A stretch of 64,000 bases of DNA from NCBI GenBank assembly GCA_958496175.1, contig OY292275.1, forward strand, positions 42,857,701 to 42,921,700. Reading direction: 5' to 3'. The stretch comes from Sisyra terminalis. Lineage: Eukaryota; Arthropoda; Insecta; Neuroptera; Sisyridae. Every line of letters starts with the position of its first letter. The stretch's first letter is position 1. The notes beneath the pieces were generated by a model. That model saw only the letters and a list, made by a program, of their open reading frames with translations, was not told the origin of the DNA and did not search any database. Made by a program: the position numbers and the translations under genes. Positions 1-10,393 of this stretch are shown here, piece after piece.

Positions 1-339
1 TGCACGGTTTTAAAAACGTTTTTATTTTAAGCTTTATTACTATTATTATTATTATTAGTATTACTTTTACATTTTTTTCGTTAATATTTCCTTACTGAGC
101 AACCCTAAAGATCTATTTACAACAACTTTGTAAAAAAAAAGTTTACTGTCAGATTATTATCTATAAAAACATTTATATTTCATAAAAGCAATTTTTTGTA
201 CTTTAAATTAAATTACTGTGCTTTTTAATAGTTCAACTAAAAATATTAATACAGATCATTTTTTAACTTTTAAATACCTTTTCAATGATATATAACTCAC
301 CTATCTAAAGTATTTTTTTTTTATCCCTTAGTTTTTACG
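1..339. other. AT-rich non-genic stretch
   Basis: I see no gene here. A short (TTA)n/(ATT)n microsatellite lies at about 36-64, and the rest is A/T homopolymer-rich sequence with no start-anchored frame of note. Confidence 0.6.
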
Positions 340-690
340 TAGGGGGTACATTCCCTTATTATTTTTTAGGAATGATAAATAGCCTAACGTGTGTGGGTAA
401 TTGTGATGTATCTTAGTATAAAGTTTCATTAAATTCGGTTGTTCCGTTCTATAGTTAAATCACCAGCGCACGCGATGTAAGAAAGTTTTTTGGTAATTTT
501 TTCACACATTATTTTGGAGTTTTTGTATGGATCCCTAACTTTTTTGAAAATTTAATATAGCCTATGTTCACCGGAAATAGTGTAGCTTCCTAACAGTGAA
601 AGAATTTTTCAAATCGGTCAAGTAGTTTCGGAGACTATTCAAAGCAAACAAACAATCAAATCTTTCCTCTTTATAATAATAGATTTACAA
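340..690 (+). mobile_element. Interspersed repeat, retroelement 3'-end-like
   Basis: This block carries a run of phrases I recognise from very abundant arthropod interspersed repeats: a GTGTGTGGGTAATTGTGATG segment, TTTCATTAAATTCGGTT, then ATATAGCCTATGTT, AGTGAAAGAATTTTT, AAATCGGTCAAGTAGTTTCG, a CAAACAAACAA run and a TCTTTCCTCTTTATAATAATAGAT end. In other insects this string usually marks the 3' end of non-LTR-derived or non-autonomous repeats. The exact family is not determined and the assignment rests on memory of such sequences. No coding part is attached. Confidence 0.5.
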
Positions 691-794
691 GTTGCCTAAT
701 GAAGTTATAATAACACCAACAAAACGTTGAAGTAAAACACTGCTAATTTTATTTGGTCTACCACATACTGATATATCCTTCAAAATATTTTTTT

Positions 795-912
795 TAATTG
801 TTATTTACCATCGTTTTATAACTACTTAGGTCTTTAGATACTCTAAGGCTTGGAAAAATCCGTAATCGAGAAATATCGAAAATTTGCTCGATACGAGAAT
901 TGAGCTGGTACA
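795..912 (-). mobile_element. SINE copy, 5'-truncated (minus strand)
   Basis: On the minus strand this reads CTCGTATCGAGCAAATTTTC, then CGATATTTCTCGATTACGG, the TAGAGT..CTAAAGACCT block, and the GTTATAAAACGATGGTAAAT / AACAATTAAAAAA tail. It matches the body and tail of the SINE copies at 6.2, 6.8, 49.2 and 62.7 kb. The tRNA-like head is missing or degraded past the B-box position. Confidence 0.7.
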
Positions 913-2479
913 CAGGCTTCGTTTTTCCGCCCTCTATCAAACTGGTGGAATCACCCTTGTGGCACTAAATTTTGATTATGATTCCAATTTATATATAATT
1001 TAGAATTTTAATTTTATTCAATGTACTTTTATGTGATTCTTTTCAAATTTAAAACTTTTTTTAATTATTTTTCTTGAAATATCCAGTTTTTGGAGATAAC
1101 TTTCCAGTATTTGTTTTGCAACATTCATCCTTATAGTTAAAATGCTATGGTGGCTAATTTTAGCATAAATTATGATAAAAAATAAACAAATAGTCCCACT
1201 TTTCAAAGACTAGTTTGTTTTGTAAGAAAAATGCTTATCTTTGAACTGTAAGTCGCAAGCTGTAGTCTGCATATTGAACGATTTTTGTAGCTTTATAGTT
1301 CAAAAATTATTTCCGTACAAAATTCAATAACAATCCTTATAACTTTTGATTTCAGGTCAGAAATTTTAAAACTTCTCGTATCTCTGTGATACGATTAATT
1401 GTCCCAACAGTAAATTGACTACTACAAACCGTTCTTTTCCTTCACTGTTTATACTATAATAAATGACACTTTTTTCAATAACAATCATTTTTGACTTATT
1501 TTACTCACTTTATTAAACTTTATTAAACATCTAAATCATTCTAGCAGCAATGACTACCTAATACGAGTATATAAACTTTAATATTTTTTCTTTCAAAAAG
1601 AGATTCATAGGAGTACTTAAAAGATAATGTGTGTAGATTATTGTGTTTTGCTTTACTTTAAAATTAAAGTTTGTACAAAAAACAACGATTAATCGTGTGA
1701 TCTTTGCTGGATTTTGAGTTTTATAAAAGAAACTTTGCTTGGCTAACTGATTTTCTTTACCAAATTTTCCGTTTATTTCATTTTTAAAGAAGTAGAAGAA
1801 AAACTGCTACAAAAAGAAAACAAACAACTAAAGTTGTTCACGAATAACTTTTTTAGGAGTATCATTTGCAACAAACTATCCCCCAATTCGCAACGTTTAC
1901 TTCTGATATTTTCAAACGAATCTTTAAATTCGCTTGAAAAACTTTCCGGTTCTATTCTTTGCTCGCATTTAAATGTCGGCTATTTTATAGCAGATCCACA
2001 TGTGTGCATATATGTATATGCTAAACTAGGTTAAACAATCAAACAAGTTAAAGCTTGCATGCCAATTTAATTTATTGCAATCTTACAGCATAACAATGAA
2101 CATCGCATTCTTTCACAAGTTCAAATTTTATATACCTACTCTGATTTAATACTGTTTTAGTTAGGGGTAAATAAGTGGTATTAACTCGCAGCCGATACGA
2201 AACCATTTATTGCTTCTTTAACTTGTAAATCAATAGGACTAAGGTCTTTCATCCATTTATTCAAACATTGTACTACCAGTCTATTTTATAATACCTTAAT
2301 TAAAGAATCTTTATAAAATCATGTTTGGGAAACTTTAAAAGCATCTTTCTTAGGAATCCGCAGGACACCTCGCTATACTTATTGTAACGTAACTTCAAGA
2401 TATATATCTTTCAATTTGAAAAAAAATATCAGAAAAATTGCGATATTTCTCAAAATGTCGATTTTAACGCAATAAGGGG
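913..2479. other. Non-genic stretch, nothing recognised
   Basis: Short open frames here (for example 1,834-2,034 on + and 1,018-1,206 on -) have no recognisable motif and the base composition of surrounding intergenic DNA. I see no RNA gene or repeat boundary. Confidence 0.5.
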
Positions 2480-2536
2480 AGGTATTCTGGTTTAGACGCC
2501 TAAATTTTGGATGTACTTTTGGACGCCATAATAACA

Positions 2537-2700
2537 CCGAAAAATATTTTGCTATTCTATTCTTTTTTTTTAATTTAGTATTTATTGATATACCGAAAAA
2601 TATTTTGCTATTCTATTCTTTTTTTTAATTTAATATGTATTGATATACCGAAAAATATTTTGCTATTCTATTCTTTTTTTAATTTAATATTTATTGATAT
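2537..2700 (+). repeat. Tandem repeat, three copies of a 55-56 bp unit
   Basis: The unit starts CCGAAAAATATTTTGCTATT at 2,537, 2,593 and 2,648 and continues through a T-run and AATTTAATATTTATTGATAT. The copies differ mainly in T-run length and one or two bases. The open frame across 2,585-2,848 is a by-product of this repeat and is not a gene. Confidence 0.9.
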
Positions 2701-3458
2701 CATTAGAGTACTAAATATTAATAGTATTAAAAAAAAGTCGAAATTTAAAAAAATTCTAAGCTGGTCAAGTAGGAGCGGACGAAAAAATTGCGTATCCTGG
2801 GGTATGCAGGATAACAGTCCTTCTAGTGATCTGAAAAAAAAATATTAAAAAGGATGTAGTTATAGCCCTACGGCAACTTTAAAAAGGAATATCACAAATT
2901 GGTGTTGATTTAAAAAGCAATTTACGCGTTTACCCTGTTTTTTTCGCATCTTAGAAGTTTTTTAAAATAAATAAAAAATTATAAACAAACTCCGTAGGAT
3001 GCTGTAAAAGATATAATGAAGCTCTTTGCCTAATTTCAAGTGAATCGGTTAAGTAGAACTTGAGGAATTATACATACCTCTTCGAAAAAGGTCGTTTCGA
3101 GAAAAAAGCATTAAAATTTATGGTCAAGTTTTGTTAAGTCTGAGTTGTTAAATTGCGTGTTATACTTACTTTTCCTTAATCTTCACGCACCTAAACAGTG
3201 TATATTTGTACTCAAAATTCCTTTTTGGGTGAACTATTTGTAATATACTAATGATACATACTTGATATTTAAAGTAGTCTACAAAGATATTCTAATAAAA
3301 TGTATTTTAGATGAAGAAGAGCAAGCTTAAAATCAAAAACTGGATTAATTTAACTTATACATTAACTTACAGTTCATTATTATTCAATTTGAATCTGGGG
3401 TAATTTTGTACCCTATACCGTCACTTGATCCTATTTTCGATGTACCGGTCTTCGAGAG

Positions 3459-4020
3459 TTAGTCAGCGATCCCGGCTCCGTATAATGTACCTTCGTCCAC
3501 TTCAAACCACATATTAATTAAAGCTTTTTCAGATATTTTAGCAGTTCTAGCTTCCTTGGAAGCGTCAGAAGCTCATATATACTTTGGATCGACTATTTCG
3601 GACTTGATCCCGTTTATTGACGATTTTGTGGAATTCTGAGTCAATTTTTATTCCCTTATCAGACATAATATTTAGAACTGGTATAAATCCCACGTAAATT
3701 GGGTTTGTACAACAGCAATAAAATTAGCCATTTCAATGATGTAGGTACCAATGATGTAAGTGCTTGAATTGAAAAGTCCAGGTGAGTGAAATCCAAGATT
3801 TATTGTTATTCTGGGATTATGAGCACAAGTAGCTTCTTTCTATGAAGCTTTCTGAAGACAAATCTTTGTTTATAGATAGATTGAATGAGTTTAAAGAATG
3901 AGTTCAATAAAGGAGAATTCTTATGTTTAAATTCATCGAAGATATCTTCAGCCTCCGTGTTTCACCACTTACACGTACTACCTATTGTTGCTACAAAATG
4001 ATCAATAATTTCGAAAAAAA
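3459..4020 (-). pseudogene. Degraded transposase-like coding remnant
   Basis: This minus-strand block is richer in G+C than its surroundings and reads as broken, frameshifted protein. Its last piece, 3,459-3,512, is in frame from MWFEVDEGTLYGAGIAD to a stop. Upstream pieces in other frames include SDKGIKIDSEFHK and AEDIFDEFKHKNSPLL. From memory, a C-terminal EG..YGAGxxD ending occurs in large transposon-associated proteins of arthropods and cnidarians. I cannot place the superfamily. The position inside a candidate inverted-repeat pair supports a transposon origin. It could also be a decayed host gene. Confidence 0.35.
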
Positions 4021-4116
4021 ATTGGATTTTGAAAAGTTCTATTAGAATATTTTTTTGAAGCATTAAACTTTGAAAATATGCAAATTTTTTTTCTTAATTT
4101 CTAAACCAGAACACCT

Positions 4117-5360
4117 TCATACTAACGATAACAAACCATGCTTGATAACCTTCAGTATTCTTCGGTATACCTGTTGATGTAAGACTATATTGAGTCCCCT
4201 GCTTTATTTAAAACATGTGAATTTTTAAAATAATACAACGTTGGGTAAAACTTTCAAAACGATCAGTTAAAAACTGTAGTGGAATTGTGACATTGAACAA
4301 GTGAACAATATTTTTTCATAAACTTAAAGTACATATATTTTTTTCAGAAAGATAAAACTATAGTGCTTATATAAGCACACGTATTTTTTCCTCAGAATTT
4401 TGTTAAAAAAGAAAAAAATAGCTACCTGTTTATTTTTCAAATTATTACAGAAAACTACCCAAAACACATTTCAAAATTTAATGAATAAAGAATCTCTCTT
4501 GAATTCTTAAATAGATCTACTAATCAGCGTCAATTCCGTTATAAACGAACCATAGAGAAATTCTTTTTTAAAAATCCAGGCGAAAACTTTCACAGAAAAA
4601 AGAATGATGCCAGTATTCTCAAATATTTGCAAGCGTGAATTGCGAATAAGCCGTTCTCGTGAAACTTGCAACTTTACTTTCAAGCACACAAACTTCAAGC
4701 TAAAGATATACCTACCATCTCATTACGTACCAACTATAAGTACACAAATGTTATTCCCCACATGTATCAGTAACAAATTATAATATTCGTCAAAGACACA
4801 TACAAAACCTCATTGCAATTAATTTCCAGCTTAATTTTAATCGGAAAAATTTTAAATTCAAATGAAATGATGCAGTTACTGTTTTCAATTATAATAAATT
4901 TATTAGATTACATTTGCATAGATTGTTATTCAACCAATCAATTTAATGAGAAATTTCAATAAGCAAATATTAACATCGATTTATTCCTCAATATATATAT
5001 ACCAACCATGCCGGTCCCTCGTTGCTTTTTATTTATGCTGCTGTTTCTTCGGTAGGATGGCAACACAGTATACATATTCGTGCAACCTTTTCAAGACTGA
5101 TGTTCAATAAAGCATTGAATGAAAAAAGACCTTTCCCGGCTCAACGTAAAGTCGTGTAGGTACAGTGGCATGGAAAATGATCGTTAATCATTTCGATTGA
5201 TAAGTTTTCATCAAGTTACGTTATTGGATAGAAAGTAAATCAGAAAATGTGTACGAATATTACATATACTGCAAAATTTTGTTTGGTTTTAATTGCCTTT
5301 AATACCAAAAGTAAAATTGAAATTTTTAAGAAATAATTACCTTAAATAATAAACTATATT
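4117..5360. other. Non-genic stretch, nothing recognised
   Basis: AT-rich sequence with no frame, RNA or repeat that I can support. The 63-codon minus frame at 4,507-4,698 has no recognisable features. Confidence 0.5.
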
Positions 5361-5399
5361 TTTTGGAGCGGTCACCTTGACCACTTGGTCACCAGTAGG
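5361..5399 (-). mobile_element. SINE head fragment (minus strand)
   Basis: TTGGAGCGGTCACC followed by TTGACCACTTGGTCACC is the reverse complement of the tRNA-like head of the local SINE (compare GTGACCGAGTGG..TAGGTGACCGCTCCAAA at 49.17 kb). The SINE body that should lie at lower coordinates is absent, so only the head survives. Confidence 0.55.
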
Positions 5400-5489
5400 T
5401 AATAGCTTTATTATTTGTACTATTTTATTTTTGTGCGACTTGTAGATGCTAGTGACCACAATAATAAGGAATTAAAAAAAAAACAGTAG

Positions 5490-5554
5490 CCTATAGGTTT
5501 TAATCCTCAGCACTTTGTGCAGAAAACCGTAATTTTACCACTGAGCCATAAAAA
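5490..5554 (-). mobile_element. Possible second tRNA-like SINE head
   Basis: On the minus strand, ATGGCTCAGTGGTAAAATTA holds a perfect A-box match (TGGCTCAGTGG). About 40 nt downstream is GAGGATTAAAACC in the B-box position, a poor match. Acceptor-stem pairing is not apparent, so this is not an intact tRNA gene. It could be the head of a tRNA-derived repeat different from the main SINE, or chance. Confidence 0.3.
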
Positions 5555-5739
5555 CATATGATAAAAGATTATCTAGTAATGTTTAAAAAGGCTTATTTTT
5601 CCAAAAGAAGTAATTTTTTACACTTTTGAAACAATATAGCTTCCTTAATTTTTTTTAATAAAATGTGTAAGTTTATTGCACAATTTACAAAGGCCTTTTC
5701 AAAGATATATAATACGACTATGCTGATTCAATTCTTTTT

Positions 5740-5885
5740 CCATTCCTTAGTTTTAATTTTTTTGCGCAGAACTCTCTTATTTTTAAAGATAGATTTTAAA
5801 GAAAAATTGTTTTAGTTACATCTAATAATATCATTGGTTCAGTCGTTTCGAAGGTTAGCTGGAGCAAACGGACAAAAAAATATCA
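5740..5885 (+). mobile_element. Decayed retroelement 3'-end-like repeat
   Basis: ATCATTGGTTCAGTCGTTTC at about 5,830 followed by a GGAGCAAACGGACAAAAAA tail resembles the 'ATCGGTTCAGTAGTTT..CAAACAAACAAA' ends of common insect repeats, as in the copy at 340-690. It is degraded and has no coding part. Confidence 0.35.
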
Positions 5886-6204
5886 TAAAATCACTTATTT
5901 GGTATTAGAGCTATCAATACGATCACACTAATTTAGAAAAATATTCTTATTTTTGTTTAACAAACTGACACTTTATATTTTATTTATATGCATGCATTTC
6001 ATTAACAAGCCTACATAAAAATAAATATTATGGAATGTCTTCTAACTTTAAGTTTCAATATTCTCGTCAATTCATAAACTGGTAAATTAATAAAGAATCA
6101 TAGAAAGCAATGAAAAATAAAGAGGGATGCACGAAGGGGTGATACTTTATTTGGCGACGTATAAGAAATTACATAGTATTCCCTATTTAGGAATCATTTA
6201 AAAC

Positions 6205-6360
6205 CATCAATTATAGTTTTCTTAATTGCTATTTACCGTAGTGATTCTAAAGATAATTAAACCCTTAAATCGGGAACATTGAAAATTTGCTCGATACGAG
6301 ATTGGAACCCAACATCTACCTGTTTTGGAGTGGTCGCCTTGACTACTCGGCCTTTATTAG
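6205..6360 (-). mobile_element. SINE copy (minus strand)
   Basis: On the minus strand the head GGCCGAGTAGTCAAGGCGAC (A-box region, 6,341-6,352) is followed by ACCACTCCAAAACAGGTAG, then TGGGTTCCAATCTCG (B box, near 6,299-6,310), the TATCGAGCAAATTTTC body and a CGGTAAATAGCAATTAAG tail. It is nearly full length, with a deletion in the body relative to the 49-kb copy. The 61-codon + frame across it is spurious. Confidence 0.8.
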
Positions 6361-6774
6361 GCTTATGTACTATTTACATCATTTTCTTTATTCAATGTTT
6401 GTTTGTTCCATTAATTTTTAATCTTTTATCTTCTGCAGAAATATTGCATCTTATATTAGTATAATTAATACTGTATCTGGGTTAGTTTACATTGAGTTCC
6501 AGATATATTTTCCATCAATATATAAGATAATATAATTATAAACAATGATGATATAATTATAAACAACTGCTACAGTTTCCATTTAATAACGCTGAAGAAA
6601 TAAGTCCTGAAATTCATATTTTCTTTGTTAGATTTTTTTGTTTCTTTATCGAAAAAAGGCAATTCAAAGTTAAAAAAATATTAAATGACCATTAAATTAA
6701 ATCTCTCATAAAAAAAGAATTTGCAATAAAGACAATATTTGTATTTTTGATACAAAATAAATCATTGGTAATTA

Positions 6775-6935
6775 TACTGGTGGCCGAGTGGTTAAGTTTA
6801 CCACTCTGAAACTGCTGAGTTCGAATCCTGTTAGACGTCAATTTCCAATATTTCTCGATCTTCAAATCTTATTAACCCTAGAGTTGCTAAAGACTTTAGC
6901 AATGGTAAAACTACGATAAATAACTATTTAAAAAT
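6775..6935 (+). mobile_element. SINE copy (plus strand)
   Basis: The A box TGGCCGAGTGG lies at 6,781-6,791 and the B box AGTTCGAATCC at 6,818-6,828, spaced as in a tRNA. Body and tail follow: CCAATATTTCTCGATCTTC, TTAACCCTAGAGTTGCTAAA, GACTTTAG and ACGATAAATAACTATTT. The head resembles a tRNA-Ser/Leu type sequence, but the stems do not pair well, so it is a SINE and not a tRNA gene. Confidence 0.8.
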
Positions 6936-9900
6936 CAACCAAAATGAAGAGAAAAATTAAAAACACAAAATAAAACAACAAACTGAAATATTACAATTTA
7001 ATCAAAAGACTAAAAGAGAACCATTAATTTTTTCAACAAAAACATTTTATTTAGCGAATAGAAACATAATTTAAAAAACACTCACTTTAATTCATCCAAT
7101 TCGTTTAATTTTAATGGAAATTATTTATGCATTTCATATTTCACCTCCGTTCCATATTTCATTAAGATAATTACCAAAACTGAACTTTTCATTAATCCCT
7201 TCTCTCTAAAATTAACATCCACCAAAAAAAAACAAACTAAAATATAACGGTTTATCATAAAAAATGTAGCGGCAATAAAATTATCCCTAAATCAATGTTT
7301 TTTTTTTTTTTTTTTGGAAAATACATTTTTACTGGTTTAAGTTGGAATGTTCATTAAGAGAATGTGTTCATTTAACAAACTTTTGATAATTAATGTTTCA
7401 GCAATTTAATAATAGATCCTTTCAGATCAGTTTAGAATAAATGATTTTTTAGACATTTAAGGCGTTTCTGTTAGAATTCTTAATAGCTATGAGATCAATT
7501 AAAAATGCAGCTGTTTTTAGAAGTGGTAGTTAAGAAGTAGCCAAGTATTTGAACCAATAATCAAGGCAATATTCATTTTTAAAAGATGTATATTTAAAAA
7601 ATTCTTTCAAAAATGTTTTTTTTTAAATTAGAAATAATAAATCATTGAAATAAAAAAAATATGTATGAATAAACGTTTATGGAAATGAATATAAAATCCG
7701 TCGTTTACAACGGCAGGCATTTAAGAATTGTTACATCAAAAATGTATTTACGAAAAAGCTTAACTTTTCAAGAATTTTTTTCTCATTTACATATTTCAAA
7801 CATGCGTACAGATAAATAACAGTGGCGCTAATTTAGGACGCGTTTTATAATATGTGACCACCTACTCTGTTAGCCTGTTTTGCTCAACAAAAAATCCACT
7901 TTTCGTATACATCTACATACATATTTCAGTTTACCATTATTGGATTTATATGCTTTGTGTTTATAATATGTGAAACGAAAATTTATTGTGGTGCTTCTTC
8001 ACTTCTTTTTTTTTGTGCTTCAAAAACTATACACCTATCAAATTTCATTAAAATCTACATAAAAATTTAACAATTTAATTTGGCTGATTTTTTTCTGGAA
8101 GATTCATCTCCTCGCAACTACAATGTCTATATAGAAAAAGGTTTTGTCATGATAAATTGGAATTTATGTCGAATTAACAAGCAGAAAAAAATGTCTTTTG
8201 ATATTTTTAATTTTGAAATATGAAACTTTTTTGGCTTTTCAATTATGCGAATTGTCATATTTTATGTTGTCACGACTATTAATTTTAAACTAGATAACAT
8301 TCAAATGCAAAAATAATTAAATTATGAATGATATAGGAAACTTTAATACGCATTTTAATTTGATTTCGTCTGGAATTTTTTATTTTAAATCAAACTGAGT
8401 TTTTATCGGCCAATTAATAATAAAATTAATGTGCCTTTTTTTTAAACTAATGCAGAAACCGAGGGTTTGATCATAAAGGGTGGAAATTTTGGAACACCGA
8501 GAGAAATCCTTAATACCTGACTAGAGGTGACCACTTGTTCATTTTTAGGTTTATGGTTTATTTAACCTAAACAATGTAGCAGTTTTGGCAGATAGTTGGC
8601 GAGTTATTCCATATGGAATCAATATATTTGAATCAAAAAGTATGCCGAATAATTATCATTTTCAATTAGAAAATAGGCTCATGTTTTTTTTGGGTTGGTC
8701 TAAGTCGGACACATTTTCTACTTTTTTTTTAATTAAATTCGCGAATAAATCTGCCCATCATGACAATTTAGCCACAAAAGTGAAAATTATACATTTTACA
8801 TAGTATGAAAACCAAATTAGAAAATGCAACGTTGCCAGACTTTGGTCGAAATAACAGGGACATGAGCCAAAAAAATCATGAAAACATTAGTTCTTTACTT
8901 GCACCAGAGTGACACAGGGCCCAGCTAAAATTCGTAAAAGTTAGTTCAAATTGTGGATCATTCAAATGGCTACCTTTTTTTTCTACTTGCGCTACTCATT
9001 TTTTTTTTAGTACTATAAAATGGTCACTTACTATCCTATCAAGTAATGTAACAATCATTTTGATATCTATTCTAAATAAAAAGCTATAAAAAGCTACAAG
9101 GTACAAGTATGAAATTGGCTAAATATTGACTTTGGAAGGGTCCAGAACATATAGGATACAATAAAAAAATGTCAGTGGTTTAGCAGTTTTAGTACCCCAA
9201 AGATTATCCTCAATTTTCTTATTCAAATCAAAAATCATGCAGTTCACCCACTGATCCTTATAAATGTATAGTGCTCTGTACAGTAATCGACAAACCGCAC
9301 TAGAAACAATTGCCAAGGCCCTAATTAGGAATGAATTAGGTAAAATGAGACGACACCTGTGATGGTAGCATTGAAAAAGAGACTTATATACAGAGCTTCT
9401 CTTTTCTGTAAGCAACTGAAGCAATCGAAGCTAATAAAATACAAGCGCTTATTTGGGTAGGTAAGCGCTCATCGGCGCTCAAGTGCCAGATGTTACTTTT
9501 TAGTACCTATAAAAATGGTGTTATATTATAAGAGGTCTTATAAGTGCCATTACAGCTTACTGAAGGTTAGAACAGTTAGTCATAGGGAGTCAAATGTTCA
9601 TGTCTATCAAAGCTTACCATTTTGATAATAACTAACAACTATTATTGCAAACTCAAAAGGCTGAAGAACTTTGGTAACAAGCTAAGTTGGTAAGGGTTGA
9701 TAACTAGGGTTAGATTTCTGGTTTTGATATATGAATCTTTTTAATACTTTTCACTTAAGATCAATGTTCAGATAAAGATTGATTTTTTGAAATTTGTTAC
9801 CATTTATAAACCAGAAATCATAAACTAACCAGCCAAAACTTTAAGCATTTGTTAAGGTATATCTACCTGAAAATAAAAGAGAAACCCATTTTCCAATCTC

Positions 9901-9970
9901 TCGTTTGGCTCTCGTAGCTATGAAAATATTGTACCGTGATGTCTCAAAACTGTATTGAGATGGCGTTATT
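6936..9970. other. Non-genic stretch with faint repeat traces
   Basis: No gene is supportable. A 20-base T-run lies near 7,297. CTATCAAATTTCATTAAAAT at about 8,035 recalls retroelement 3' ends. GAGGTGACCACTTGTTC at about 8,525 faintly recalls the SINE head. At 9,447-9,482 AGCGCTTATTTGGG and GTAAGCGCTCATCGGCGCTC resemble the monomers of the arrays at 26.8 and 28.3 kb. The 101-codon minus frame at 9,119-9,424 has no motif that I recognise. Confidence 0.4.
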
Positions 9971-10190
9971 CTTTCTTTTAATTTCTTTTGGAAATAAATA
10001 ATCACTTTCACACTTAACAATCACTTTTTTAATTACACTTGTATACACTTTTTATTACACAATCACACTTGTCAAAACAATCACTTAAATGACAATAATC
10101 ACTTTTAAATCAAATCACACTAATAATCGCTTCGTAATTGCTTTATTGTAACGGAAATTCAAAGTGAACTTCGATACAGACATGTCAATT
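9965..10190 (-). other. A-rich leader with AAGTGATT repeats (putative 5' UTR)
   Basis: Downstream of the TATATAA box on the minus strand lies a leader with AGTTCACTTTGAATTT, then at least six variants of AAGTGATT/AAGTGTGATT and few G or C clusters. Long A-rich leaders with repeated AAGTGA-type words are typical of insect heat-shock mRNAs. An ATG followed by a chaperone N-terminus is expected next but not seen: the sequence near 9,965 begins AATAACGCC and does not read as Hsp70. If the block is an LTR, this would be its R/U5 region. Confidence 0.4.
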
Positions 10191-10206
10191 GGCTTGACTG
10201 AGCGCC

Positions 10207-10393
10207 TTATATACCCGCAACCCAATATTCTAGAATATACTCCATTGTTCGCCAACGTTCCACCACCCACAATATGTTTCCAGAACAATCTATATGTACA
10301 TTCTCATTGGTGGGAGAGAGATAGAAGTCACTCAGCCAATCGCGTGTCGGCATGGCACAAAGAGAGAGACAGACTTGGTCTCTTTCTGTTACA
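10207..10393 (-). promoter_or_regulatory. Heat-shock-type promoter (minus strand)
   Basis: Read on the minus strand from 10,393 downward: a GAGA tract (10,362-10,369), CCAAT box (10,336-10,340), second GAGA tract (10,314-10,320), second CCAAT-type motif (10,306-10,310), then three heat-shock-element-like clusters. These are TTCTGGAA (10,278-10,285), GAAcgTTGgcGAA (about 10,247-10,261) and TTCTAGAA (10,228-10,235). A TATATAA box (10,207-10,213) follows about 15 bp further on. HSE triplets spaced five bases apart, with GAGA and CCAAT sites above a TATA box, are the known arrangement of insect hsp70 promoters. TGTAAC/GTTACA at 10,147 and 10,393 could instead mark LTR ends, so a retroelement promoter is the main alternative. 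The 79-codon + frame here is spurious. Confidence 0.5.

Larger units (their letters stand above)
2480..4116. mobile_element. Candidate TIR element of about 1.64 kb
   Basis: AGGTATTCTGGTTTAGA at 2,480-2,496 is matched in inverse orientation at 4,100-4,116 (16 of 17 positions). Between them lie a 56-bp tandem repeat and a minus-strand block that looks like broken transposase-type coding sequence. The inverted ends plus internal decayed coding suggest a class II element. No target-site duplication is evident and the inverted match is short, so the boundaries are tentative. Confidence 0.35.

Noticed and set aside
9911..9990. Hsp70 coding start (for example GCCAAACGAGAGATTGG as AKRxIG)
   Set aside because: A few codons resemble Hsp70 by chance; the N-terminal IGIDLGTT motif is absent and the frame is lost within 30 codons.
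10147..10393. Solo LTR with TGTAAC..GTTACA ends
   Set aside because: Kept only as the alternative: the 4-bp flanks do not match (TTAT versus ATAT), no primer-binding site or polypurine tract is seen, and the AATAAA and A-rich leader lie outside these ends. The HSE/GAGA/TATA order fits a heat-shock promoter better.
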